From: an uncultured Bacteroidales bacterium
Lineage (GTDB): Bacteria; Bacteroidota; Bacteroidia; Bacteroidales; Paludibacteraceae
Assembly: GCA_902783545.1 (NCBI GenBank)
Contig: CACZRD010000044.1
Span: 1 to 64,000, forward strand
Direction: 5' to 3'
Length of the DNA stretch: 64,000 bases
Under the pieces are notes generated by a model that saw only the letters and a list, made by a program, of their open reading frames with translations, did no database searches and had not been told where the DNA came from. A program made the position numbers and the translations under genes. Positions 53,225-63,100 of the stretch are shown piece by piece (position 1 is the stretch's first letter; each line of letters starts with the position of its first letter).

Positions 53225-54369
53225 AAATCCGCGTCGGCATAATGACAGCACCGCACATCTCGTGTGAACAACGCCCCAATGGAGTGTTGCTCCGCGACGT
53301 GCGTATCGGTGTAGGCTTTCATTGGGATCGCACGGAAGACCAGCTCTTCGAGGGCACAATGACCATCCGCGATAATGCCGACGGCACACAGACTGCCATC
53401 AACACCCTCGATGTCGAGGACTACCTCACCTCTGTCATCACCTCCGAGATGTCTGCCACCTCGTCCATCGAACTGCTCAAAGCACATGCCGTCATCTCCC
53501 GTTCGTGGGTACTTCGCCCGATGGTGAATAGGCCATTAGCCATTAGCCATTTGCCATTGGAAGCCAATAGCCAACAGCCAACAGCCAACGGTCAACAACG
53601 GCGGATAGTCTGGTACGAACGCGACGCCCACGTCGGCTTTGATGTCTGTGCCGATGACCACTGCCAGCGTTACGAAGGCATAACCCGTCGCGACGAGCGC
53701 CCCGAAGCCTCCCGACGCGTACGCGAGGCGGTCGAAGCCACACGAGGCATCGTTCTCGTTGACCCAACGGACAATGATGCCATCTGCGATACACGTTTCT
53801 ATAAGTGCTGCGGCGGGCGAACGGAACTCTTTGAGCACGCGTGGGCAGATCACCACTACCGCTATCTCGAGAGTGTCGAGTGCCCCTACTGCAACACGCA
53901 CGACGCGCGAATCCTCACGCAGGTTCTGAATAACTATGACCGCGAGACTCAAGACTTCTATCGTTGGACGGTTCGTTACACAGCAGAGGAGCTGTCAGAC
54001 ATCATCCGCGAGAAGTCCGGCATTGACTTCGGCGACATACAAGCCCTCAAGCCCCTCAAGCGCGGACCAAGCGGACGAATATACGAACTCCGGATCATCG
54101 GCAGCAAGCATCAGATGGTCGTTGGCAAAGAACTGGAGATCCGTAAGTGGCTCAGTCGTACTTGTCTCTACAGCTCGGCGTTTGAGGTCGAACGCGCAAC
54201 TGCCGCGCAAGCCGGACAACCCGACGACTTCGTCCTCCGTGGCAAAGGCTGGGGACACGGCGTCGGACTCTGTCAGATAGGTGCAGCAGTCATGGCTGAC
54301 CAAGGGCACACCTATCAGCAGATACTTGCCCATTATTACCCGGGCGCACAACTAAAAAAGTTACAATAG
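53221..54369 (+). CDS. SpoIID/LytB-domain protein
   Basis: This 382-residue protein has a SpoIID core with LDVEDYLTSVITSEMSATSS, LKAHAVISRSW, and CCGGRTELFEHAW, and the C-terminal signature GKGWGHGVGLCQIGA. The usual Ser in GMSQxGA is Cys here. SpoIID proteins are lytic transglycosylases acting on glycan strands lacking stem peptides. No signal peptide is visible, which is odd for a wall enzyme. A heptad repeat (53526-53597) is inserted in frame at about residues 102-126, giving a Ser/Gln/Ala-rich insert within the domain. It has an ATGA overlap with the preceding GT2 gene. Confidence 0.88.
   Translation: MKIRVGIMTAPHISCEQRPNGVLLRDVRIGVGFHWDRTEDQLFEGTMTIRDNADGTQTAINTLDVEDYLTSVITSEMSATSSIELLKAHAVISRSWVLRPMVNRPLAISHLPLEANSQQPTANGQQRRIVWYERDAHVGFDVCADDHCQRYEGITRRDERPEASRRVREAVEATRGIVLVDPTDNDAICDTRFYKCCGGRTELFEHAWADHHYRYLESVECPYCNTHDARILTQVLNNYDRETQDFYRWTVRYTAEELSDIIREKSGIDFGDIQALKPLKRGPSGRIYELRIIGSKHQMVVGKELEIRKWLSRTCLYSSAFEVERATAAQAGQPDDFVLRGKGWGHGVGLCQIGAAVMADQGHTYQQILAHYYPGAQLKKLQ
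53526..53597 (+). repeat. Heptad-type short repeat inside the SpoIID-like gene
   Basis: Units of the form TAGCCAT / TAGCCAA / CAGCCAA are repeated in both orientations (AGCCATT and its partner CCAATAGCC). They encode about 24 residues inside the SpoIID domain. The same family appears at 54368-54405 just after this gene. Confidence 0.75.
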
Positions 54370-54405
54370 CTATCAGCCACCAACAGCCAATGGCTAATAG
54401 CCAAA
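54368..54405. repeat. Heptad-type short repeat after the SpoIID-like gene
   Basis: The sequence reads CTATCAGCCACCAACAGCC, then AATGGCTAATAGCC, containing the same AGCCAAT/TAGCC units as the insert at 53526-53597. It fills most of the gap before the OmpA-family gene. Confidence 0.7.
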
Positions 54406-54415
54406 ATAAACAACC

Positions 54416-56098
54416 ATGAAACATCAACTACTCATCACGCTTCTCACAGCCGCTGTGCTGCCCCTCTTCGGACAGAGCAGGGGAGAGACCCCCGCGAACG
54501 TCCGGCAAGAGATGCGTATGGACAAACCGTTCGTCACCGACCAGCAGACGCAACACGAGACACTGCCGCTGGTGGACGCATCAACCGACAGTCTGGTGCG
54601 AGTGACAACGAAGTACATCCACACCTTCATCGACACCATCCGCGTCGTGCGCTATAGCGAGGACAGCATAGCGCGCATCGACACCATTGTCACCTACGCC
54701 GACTCTACGAACCGTAAGGGACATTACGTGCAGGCGTACATCGGTGGCGGTCTGGGATCGATAGGCTACCAACTTGACCCGAAGTACGGAGGTAAGGTCG
54801 CACCGTTCGCATCAGCTCGTCTGCAAGTGCAATATGCGTACTTCTTCCATCCGCACTGGGGCGTAGGTGCTGGTTTGTGGTTCGAGAACATCACCTCGAC
54901 GGCTTCGCTGAGTAATAACATGGATTATGCGGACTTCGTCTATCTCGATCGTATAGACACCGACGGCCCGAAAGGTGAACCCCACTACAACCACACGGCT
55001 CGCGTATATGCGTGGCGCGAGCGCGAGACATTATATAACATGGCTGTGCCCGTCTCCATCCAGACCCAGTGGTGGAACGACGAAGGCGAAGTCGGTATCT
55101 TCGGTGCACTCGGCGTTGCTCCAGCGTTCTCTATCGCCCAGAAGTACCGCCTGATGACTGCCGATGTCGAGCATTTGGGTGTGTACCCTAACTGGGGACT
55201 GACCCTTGACGGCATGAGCGATCATGAGTACGCACGTAACTATCCCGACAACCCAGACCTCTATACCAGCCAACCCACAGCGCAGGGTAAGATGGACGTC
55301 AAGATGATGGCTACGGTCTTTGCCGAGGTCGGTGCACTCGTCAATCTCAACAAACAGCTGGATATGATGATCGGCTTGTACGGACATTATACGCCGAACA
55401 ATATCAATACGGACATCGTTCCCTCGCAGTATCTCCCTGCACCGGAAATCGCCGGCGAGGATGCTCCGCCGTTCGGTTGGGCGGATAACCAGCGTGTCGG
55501 ACCATCCACGTTCATGGATGAGTACCATGGTCTCTATGCCACCTCGCTCCGCAAGGGCGCAACACGTCCGTGGGCTGTTGGACTGAAGATAGGTATCCAC
55601 TGGCATCACTTCGACAAACCCAAGTCGCACACCGAGCAAAGCTATGACTACTTCTTCCGCCCCGACACTACCTATCGTACCGTTGAGCGCGTGGAGACAG
55701 AGACCGTCGAGCGCATCGATACCTTCAAACGTGCGCCGAAAGTGGAAATCAAACTCATCCAAAAGAAAGTGGACAAACTCAATAAGATTTACTTTGCGTT
55801 CGACAGTTATAATCTGAACAATAAGTCAAAGAAGTACCTGCGTGACATCTACGCCATCCTCAAGGAAGTGCCTAACCACATCATCATCGGTGGTCACGCC
55901 TCTGAGGAAGGTCAGGTGGAGTACAATGAGCAGTTAGCGCTCCATCGTGCAACGGCTGTCAAGAACTACCTCGTCTCGCTCGGTATCCCCGATGCCCAAC
56001 TCGAGGTAAAGAACTACGGCGCACGTGTTGCCAATGAGGAGCGCGTGGATAATAATATATCCCTCGACCGCCGCGTGGAAATAATCATTGTTGAATAG
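54416..56098 (+). CDS. OmpA-family outer-membrane protein 1
   Basis: This 560-residue protein has a signal peptide (1-19). An unassigned N-terminal stretch is followed by a membrane beta-barrel-like region (about 95-400) with strands such as YVQAYIGGGLGSIGY. The C-terminal OmpA domain (about 455-560) has IYFAFDSYNL, GGHASEEGQVEYNEQL and the peptidoglycan-binding end NISLDRRVEIIIVE. It ties the outer membrane to the wall. Residues around 440-452 are Lys-rich. A related gene (58554) has the same layout, and each is followed by a large secreted protein. Confidence 0.9.
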   Translation: MKHQLLITLLTAAVLPLFGQSRGETPANVRQEMRMDKPFVTDQQTQHETLPLVDASTDSLVRVTTKYIHTFIDTIRVVRYSEDSIARIDTIVTYADSTNRKGHYVQAYIGGGLGSIGYQLDPKYGGKVAPFASARLQVQYAYFFHPHWGVGAGLWFENITSTASLSNNMDYADFVYLDRIDTDGPKGEPHYNHTARVYAWRERETLYNMAVPVSIQTQWWNDEGEVGIFGALGVAPAFSIAQKYRLMTADVEHLGVYPNWGLTLDGMSDHEYARNYPDNPDLYTSQPTAQGKMDVKMMATVFAEVGALVNLNKQLDMMIGLYGHYTPNNINTDIVPSQYLPAPEIAGEDAPPFGWADNQRVGPSTFMDEYHGLYATSLRKGATRPWAVGLKIGIHWHHFDKPKSHTEQSYDYFFRPDTTYRTVERVETETVERIDTFKRAPKVEIKLIQKKVDKLNKIYFAFDSYNLNNKSKKYLRDIYAILKEVPNHIIIGGHASEEGQVEYNEQLALHRATAVKNYLVSLGIPDAQLEVKNYGARVANEERVDNNISLDRRVEIIIVE

Positions 56099-56113
56099 TA
56101 AAACCATACAACC

Positions 56114-58564
56114 ATGAAAATAAGTAAACATATAATCCTTCTCGCAGCATCCTGTCTGCTGTCGTTAAGCCTGTCTGCCCGTCAGTTCGAGCAGGGCGAG
56201 AAGATCTACGTTAATGCCGATCAGACGTTCCATGACGGATGTTACAACTGGACAAAGGACGGAGCGAAGATGTATCTGTATATATGGAAAAAGTCGGGAA
56301 CAACCGACTCCAATCAGCAGTGGCTCACGATGTCTGGAGAAACCGGTGACTTGTTCTGCGCTGATATGCCGGCTGGGGATTTCAACAGGTGCATTGTGGT
56401 GCGCGGCTCATCGGCGGATTGGGGCGGCAAGTGGAGTCAAACCGGTGACTTGACTTTCCCCGAGGTAGCTGACCGCAACTATATCGGTAAGTTCTGGGAA
56501 AACGGTACGAGTGCTGATTGGTACACCTATACGCCCTCGGTAGCGAAGATAGGTACTTATGCCAAGTCCGTTACCGCGGAGAAGGTGAAGATCTGTTCGC
56601 AGGCATTGAAGGGACCGTATTCGTTGCATGTCAAACTCAAGGCAAATGGTCAGGAGTACGATTACGAGAATGTGCAATGCCATGGTTGGTACACGAGTAG
56701 TGACGGTAACACGTGGACCTCGGTAGATGGTTATGCCGGCGAAGTCCGTGACGGAGAGATGGATAAAGACATCCAAAACAACTTGCTTCCTGAATCCGGA
56801 CCTATATACTATTACCTGCATTCTGCCAAAGCTGCCGGTAGGCGCTTAATCAAGATTACCGCCGATGCCACGGGCTGCAGCCTCGATTGCGAGATAACCT
56901 CGTTCGAGGTAGCATGCTCCGCTGTGAATGCTAACGATACTACGTTCACCTTGGACGGAATGGTTGCATTTGGTAAGGCGCAAGGTGATCTGGTCGTAGA
57001 GTGCGACGGCAATTCTACCACTATCGCCGCGTCCAAAGCCAAGAGCCCGCAGACGTTCTCTATCCCGGGAATCAAAGCTATCGTATCAGGCTCAAAGAAA
57101 CTGACAGCCAAGGCGTATTTCAAATCAGGTGGTAGCAAGTGCTCCGCAGAGACTACCTTCGATGTGCCCAACGCTACGCAAGGAATGATTGTCACTGATC
57201 GCTCTGTCGAGATAGGTGACAGCATCGTCCTCCATCCTGATGGCGCAGATTTCACCAACGACCATGAGTGGTATATGCTCGACGAGAATGGCGAGATGGT
57301 GAAACTCGATACACAGGGCGAACTGACAACCACGCCGCGCGATGAAATACATACCGATACATATATCTACCGCGAGTTCAATCCGCCCACCGAGAATCCG
57401 GGTAACATGATGGACAACGGTAGCTACGAAGCAGCCGACGAAAATACGTACAAGACAACCGTTATCAGCGAGTACGACTTCTGGGGTAAGTATAACAACA
57501 AGTCAACCAAGACGGATTACTATGCTACGCACGCAGGCGCAAGCAACGGATTTGCCGTAGTGCAGAGTGCCAACAACTTCGCTGGTACGTACGCCAAGGT
57601 GTCACCGCGCGACGGAGATTTCTTTGCGTTGTTTGATGCTGCATCAGGCACAAAGATGGCAGGCAAGAAAGCTTGGTACGCAACCACCGCTCACAATCCC
57701 AACCTCAAGCTCAAGAAAGGTACAACCTACCTCTTCTCATTCTGGGCAGCTAACATCAACAACTACGGCGAGATGGACAATGCCGCCCAACTCGAGTTCC
57801 GCATCAATGGTAAGAAACTCGGCAAGACCTTGGACTTGAAAAACAAGGACTTCCGCAACAACCGCTGGCATCAGTGCTCTGCTACCTACTATGCCGATGC
57901 CGATGCAAACAGTGTGGAAATATCGGTGGTGAACCTCAACAGCAACCCTCTGAACATCGGAAACGACTTCGCATTGGACGACATCCAGTTCCGTGCCGTA
58001 AGCAACAACGCCAAAGTAGTGAAGACGCAACAGGTGTTCATTGTCTCAACGATAGACCCGTGTGTGAAAAACATCTACCGCAAGTGGGACAACGTCCTCT
58101 TCGTGGACAACCACGACAGCATCTACGTCGCATACCAGTGGTTCAAGAACGATAAGAAACTCGAGGGTGAGACCCTCCAGCGCCTCTACACCGGTGCGGT
58201 GAAGATGGCCGGCACGAAGGATCTCTACCACTGCCTGCTCACCCGCAAGGACGGCAAGACGGAGAAGACCTGCCAATATACCTTTGACGCAGCCCCCAGC
58301 TCAGCGGAAGTAGCACGCAATGCGCAAAAGTCAGGCGTGTTGGTTTATCCGACCAAGCTGCCCAAGGGCGCTGCTGTCACCATTGTCAAGGCGGAGGAAA
58401 GCGACGTCACGGCGGTGCTGACAACCATCACAGGTCAGACGATCACCGTCGCCGAACTGCGCGACGAACAGAGCACCCTGCCGATGCCGAACATGGCAGG
58501 CATATATCTGCTGCAATTACAAGGAACATCAACTCATACAACAGTTAAGATCAATGTGTACTAA
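56114..58564 (+). CDS. Large secreted protein with carbohydrate-binding-like module and T9SS tail
   Basis: This 816-residue protein has a signal peptide (1-22). The N-terminal beta region starts GEKIYVNA. A middle segment (FEVACSAVNANDTTF, about 270) is followed by a jelly-roll module (about 430-635, with NNYGEMDNAAQLEFR and IGNDFALDDIQFR) of the type seen in carbohydrate-binding modules. The last about 80 residues (GVLVYPTKLPKGAAVTIV, then MAGIYLLQLQG) fit a T9SS type A sorting domain. It should be on the cell surface or released. It follows OmpA protein 1 after 15 bp, suggesting they act together. Its relative starts near 60176. Function is unknown. Confidence 0.82.
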   Translation: MKISKHIILLAASCLLSLSLSARQFEQGEKIYVNADQTFHDGCYNWTKDGAKMYLYIWKKSGTTDSNQQWLTMSGETGDLFCADMPAGDFNRCIVVRGSSADWGGKWSQTGDLTFPEVADRNYIGKFWENGTSADWYTYTPSVAKIGTYAKSVTAEKVKICSQALKGPYSLHVKLKANGQEYDYENVQCHGWYTSSDGNTWTSVDGYAGEVRDGEMDKDIQNNLLPESGPIYYYLHSAKAAGRRLIKITADATGCSLDCEITSFEVACSAVNANDTTFTLDGMVAFGKAQGDLVVECDGNSTTIAASKAKSPQTFSIPGIKAIVSGSKKLTAKAYFKSGGSKCSAETTFDVPNATQGMIVTDRSVEIGDSIVLHPDGADFTNDHEWYMLDENGEMVKLDTQGELTTTPRDEIHTDTYIYREFNPPTENPGNMMDNGSYEAADENTYKTTVISEYDFWGKYNNKSTKTDYYATHAGASNGFAVVQSANNFAGTYAKVSPRDGDFFALFDAASGTKMAGKKAWYATTAHNPNLKLKKGTTYLFSFWAANINNYGEMDNAAQLEFRINGKKLGKTLDLKNKDFRNNRWHQCSATYYADADANSVEISVVNLNSNPLNIGNDFALDDIQFRAVSNNAKVVKTQQVFIVSTIDPCVKNIYRKWDNVLFVDNHDSIYVAYQWFKNDKKLEGETLQRLYTGAVKMAGTKDLYHCLLTRKDGKTEKTCQYTFDAAPSSAEVARNAQKSGVLVYPTKLPKGAAVTIVKAEESDVTAVLTTITGQTITVAELRDEQSTLPMPNMAGIYLLQLQGTSTHTTVKINVY

Positions 58565-60119
58565 ACGATTTGTAATAGCCTTACTCGCCATAGGCACAGG
58601 TTTAGGCGTATATGCTCAAGAGGTTGTCACCGAACGCCTTGCCGGACATGAACTCACCGAAGTCCGTCATTCGGAGCAACGCATCTCATTGCCTGTGGAG
58701 CCCGAGTCTGCCGATAGCCTGGTTGAAGTATGGAATATAGATGTCAACACGTATATTGACACCCTGCGAACGGTAACCCTCAAAGAGGAATCTGCCGTCC
58801 TGGATGGCGACTCCGCCACGCGCAAGGGACATTACGTCGAGATCCATGCCGGTGCAGGCCTGGGTAACGTGGGCTACGGATTTTATACCAAACCCTTGAT
58901 TGTGCCTAACGGCAGTGGCCAGGAGCATGCAGCATTGTCAGCAGTGGTGCAACTGCAGTATGCCTACTTCTTCCACAAGAACGTGGGTATCGGCGTGGGC
59001 GCCTGGCTCGCCAACTACGCCTCGCACAGCTTATTGCAAGGCGAGTGGGTGTTCGCGGGCGATGGTATCATCGACACCGATGGCGAGATCTACGAACATC
59101 ACTCCAAGGTCAACCGGTGGAACGAGCGGCATACGATCCACACTGTGGGTGTGCCTGTCTTACTGCAAGTGCAGGCCTGGGGTAAGAAGGACAGAGCAGG
59201 TTTCTTTATGGCGCTTGGCGTTGCGCCGGCATATACCGTCAAGACGAACTACCATGTTCTGGAAGGCGAGATAGAGCATTGGGGCGTTGTACGCCAGAAT
59301 GCCGAGTTGCACAACATGCACGAGTTCGGTACGAAGGATTATGCCGGTACGATAGGTAAGCAGCATATCAAGTCTTTCTCGGCTACTGCTCTGATAGATC
59401 TTGGACTGCTTGTGCGGATGAGCCCGCACACCGATCTGCTGTTAGGAATATATGGTCACTATTCGCTGTTGGATGTGCAACCGTCCACAAGCGAAATGCC
59501 TCGCAAAGATATAGGCTGGTACGATCCGGCGTTCAAGCACATCCAGATGGAGCCGTACGACGGCATCCTTCCCACCAAGTGCCTTGATAACTACGGAGCA
59601 CTCCATCCATGGCAGGCTGGTGTGAAGCTTGGTGTACACTGGCATAGCATCGACAAACCGCGCACAACAACCGTCCTCACTCCTGATACAACTCTGCAGA
59701 TGGTTGCTCGTCTGGATACCGTCTGGACAAGTCGTATTGACACCTTCCAGCGCCAGCTGCCGAAGATCGAACAAGTACAACGTGAGATCGACCGGCTCAA
59801 CCGGATCTATTTCGCCTTCGATAGCCACGAACTGACCGAGGACTCCAAGCGGTTCCTTGAGCAGATTGCCGAACAACTGAAGACGATCCCGAACAAGGTT
59901 ATCATCGGCGGTCACGCCTCTAAAGAAGGTACGCAGGCGCATAACGCGCGTCTCGCGCACTACCGCGCACTGATGGTTAAGTACTATCTCGTGGATTGTG
60001 GTATCCCCGCCAAGCGGATGATCGTCAAGGATTACGGTTCGTCTGTTTCGAATGCCATCAACATCCATGGTGACCTCTCCCTCGACCGCCGTGTGGAGAT
60101 CATTGTGCAAAACGAATAA
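58554..60119 (+). CDS. OmpA-family outer-membrane protein 2
   Basis: This 521-residue relative of the protein at 54416 has a signal peptide (about 1-21, ending VYA). Its N-terminal stretch contains SLVEVWNIDVNTYIDTLRT, matching the place of SLVRVTTKYIHTFIDTIR in the other copy. The barrel region has YVEIHAGAGLGNVGYGF, and the OmpA domain has IYFAFDSHEL, GGHASKEGTQAHNARL and SLDRRVEIIVQNE. It overlaps the previous gene by 11 bp. The conserved layout shows tandem duplication of a unit; the copies have diverged strongly. Confidence 0.9.
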   Translation: MCTKRFVIALLAIGTGLGVYAQEVVTERLAGHELTEVRHSEQRISLPVEPESADSLVEVWNIDVNTYIDTLRTVTLKEESAVLDGDSATRKGHYVEIHAGAGLGNVGYGFYTKPLIVPNGSGQEHAALSAVVQLQYAYFFHKNVGIGVGAWLANYASHSLLQGEWVFAGDGIIDTDGEIYEHHSKVNRWNERHTIHTVGVPVLLQVQAWGKKDRAGFFMALGVAPAYTVKTNYHVLEGEIEHWGVVRQNAELHNMHEFGTKDYAGTIGKQHIKSFSATALIDLGLLVRMSPHTDLLLGIYGHYSLLDVQPSTSEMPRKDIGWYDPAFKHIQMEPYDGILPTKCLDNYGALHPWQAGVKLGVHWHSIDKPRTTTVLTPDTTLQMVARLDTVWTSRIDTFQRQLPKIEQVQREIDRLNRIYFAFDSHELTEDSKRFLEQIAEQLKTIPNKVIIGGHASKEGTQAHNARLAHYRALMVKYYLVDCGIPAKRMIVKDYGSSVSNAINIHGDLSLDRRVEIIVQNE

Positions 60120-60175
60120 TGAGAGAACTTCCGACATATATGAAATATATCAATATCATGAAATATATCATTACT

Positions 60176-63100
60176 ATGAAAACTCGCAGGATTGCGGTTT
60201 GTGTTTTCGCATTGCTTAGTGTGCTATGTGCACTACCGGTTCAGGCAGACACGCGTACATACGGAAGCGGAGAGAAACTCTACTTCAAGCAGTATCCGTC
60301 TGACTGGAGTTGGTTTGGTAACGATTTGGGGACAAGTAACCATGTTTTCGCCTATTTCTACGGATCAGGTGGCAGCAAGGCGTGGAGTAATGAAGCCACT
60401 GTCTATAAGAGTGAAATATTGCAGGTTACTGTACCTGCGGGAACATGGACACATGTTATTTTTACCCGTCAAAGTGGTACACCTGCCAATGCGGATGATT
60501 GGAGTAAAGTGTATGACGGCAATCAGTCGGAAAATATACCTCTTGCAAACTATGCGGGATATATTCACAATTTTAAGCAGAAAGGAACTACGGGTGAAGG
60601 TTGGCATTGGGTAACGACGAAAACAGCCCCAACGCCGTCATCGACATCAATAGCATGCTATGATAGCCATACTATTACTTGCGAGAAGCTTGATGTTTGC
60701 CAACAATCGATAGATGCGGGGGATATATTCTCGTTTATGTCTGCATGGAAAGCTGACAGGAGCGGATATGTTGATGATGATCCACATATGTGGTTTAAGT
60801 GGAATGCGACTATCAATACATGGATTCCTCTTAGTAACAATTGGCTGGAAAATTATACAGAGCCATTGGCGAATGTGGACCATGTATATTATTATTTGTG
60901 GACAAATGATAAGAATACGGAGCGATTTATTCATTTGAACCGTGTGTCATGCGCGGTCACATGCAATATCACTTCGTTCGAGTACGTCAAGACGCCGGTC
61001 AATGTGAATGATAGTACGTTTGCTTTTGAGGGCAGCGTAGCATATACTAAAGCTGCGGGAAATCTTAAAATATCGTTTGGCTCCAATGAACTAATAATTA
61101 CTGATCCTCAGAGTCCTCAGGTGTTCAGCCTGAAGGGACTGAAGGCAGACGGAACAACCGGTCACCTGATAGCCCAGTTTGAGGATGATGCAAGTTGCAT
61201 AGCTGATAGTACAGTGACTGCTCCTGAACCTACATCGGGTATCGTAGCGTACGATTCTGAACTTGATCCGTCACATTATAGTCCGTCGCATGCAACGTAT
61301 ATTCACGGAACGAATGTCACGTTGACGCCAAGTGTTCTGGTTACGGATAGTTTTGCATGGACAGACACCAAGGGTGCAATCAAATACAGCAGCCGTACGG
61401 GAGGTGATAACCATTATACCGTATCGGGTTTCGGACATGATACGACACTGATTCTCTACTATACCGAGTTCAATGATCCACCTTATGTGGATGACAATAT
61501 GATGGGTAATGGCTATTATGAGATGACGACTGCTGCCGATGAGAATACCGCCACCAGCCAATACAAGGCTACCAGTGATTACAAATATACGGGCGTGTGG
61601 GGCGGCTTGAATAGCAAGCATGATGTATATGATAATGGTTATTCCAACCAGAACGGCTTGTTTGGTATAACGACTAATGCCAATACGTTCTGGAAACGAA
61701 TGGCGCATGTCTCTCCTAAGAAAGGAACATATTTGGCGGTATATGACGGTGATGATGATGAAAAAGTTGCATGGCGAGCATCTACGGCAAAAAATCCGCG
61801 CCTTACACTCACCAAAGGAACAACGTACATGTTCTCGTTCTGGGTTGCCAATGTGAACAACTACGGCGAGATGAGCAACCAAGGCAACAAGAACGGAGCT
61901 GTTCTACAGTTCAAAATAGAATATACAGATACCAACGGAGATCCGCATGAGGCTTATCTAGGTGAAGAGATTGATCTGAGCAATTACATGGATAACCTGT
62001 GGCATCAAAACTCTTCAACGTTCACAAGTGAACATGATGCAAATGATGTAACTATTTCCGTGGTTGACTTGAACGATGAAGGTATATCTATCGGTAATGA
62101 CTTTGCTCTTGACGACATTCGTTTCCGTGCCGTATCAATACAATCCGGTACCGTGCGTACGCGCGAGCAGTTCACTATAGAGTACGTGGAGCCCAAGACG
62201 ACTCCCGTGAACCTGCAAGTGGAGTGGGTTACCAAACCGGCTTGCGGTAAGGACACCTGTACGCTGAAGGTTACGTTCCGCTACCCGAACATCACGATGC
62301 ACGACATCAAGCTGACGCTGAAGGATTTGACTATTGGTACAGGCAGTTACGGCACGTTGGTTAACAATGTGACTATTGGCAAGACACCTATTCCGGGTAA
62401 TCCTGACTCAACGGATTATGTTTGTTACTTCACGAGCGGTACGTTTGCCGGAGCAACATCGAATGCCAAGATACTGGCTGACGGCAAGAAACACAGCTTC
62501 AAAGCCGAATTGGTTGTCAAAGATGTAAAGGACGTAAATCACGGAGGCTATACCAATGCATCCGATCTTCAAGCTCCTGCTATTCCGGTACTTGAGATTA
62601 AGCGGTGTGAGGTGATAGCTCCTGATTGTAGCGGTACAACTTACAATTTGGAGGTAGACGTCGATTATACTGCTCTAAGTGGTAAAGATTTGAAATATTA
62701 TATAGCCGACGGACTATCCGAGGTAAAGAAGGCTACAAGGAGTATTGACTATGATGTTGAATTGAAACATTTAAATAATGTTTCTCTGTTGAGCTTACCG
62801 GCAGACGGCAAAGAGCACACATTGAAAGTTACCACAGGTGACGATCTTGATTGTATAGCGACGACGAAATTCACAGCTCCTATGGCCAATACAATCACGG
62901 CATTCGCAGTCGAACCTATTCAGCCGGATTGCGATGTGGAGACATACACTCTGCGTGCTACATGGACGGTAACCAAACCTGCCGACGGAGTGTATGATGC
63001 GTTGATGATCAAGGTAGGCACAGCTACTCCGTACGAGATACCTATTACTGCTTCGAATGCAACAGGTGATAATGCCAAGTTTGATATCCCGATTACATAT

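Noticed and set aside
50298..53389. Long antisense frames of 500 and 530 codons opposite nagB/PIG-L and the GT2 gene
   Set aside because: They mirror strongly biased codons of real genes, contain no recognisable motif, and cross gene borders. The sense frames have full catalytic signatures.
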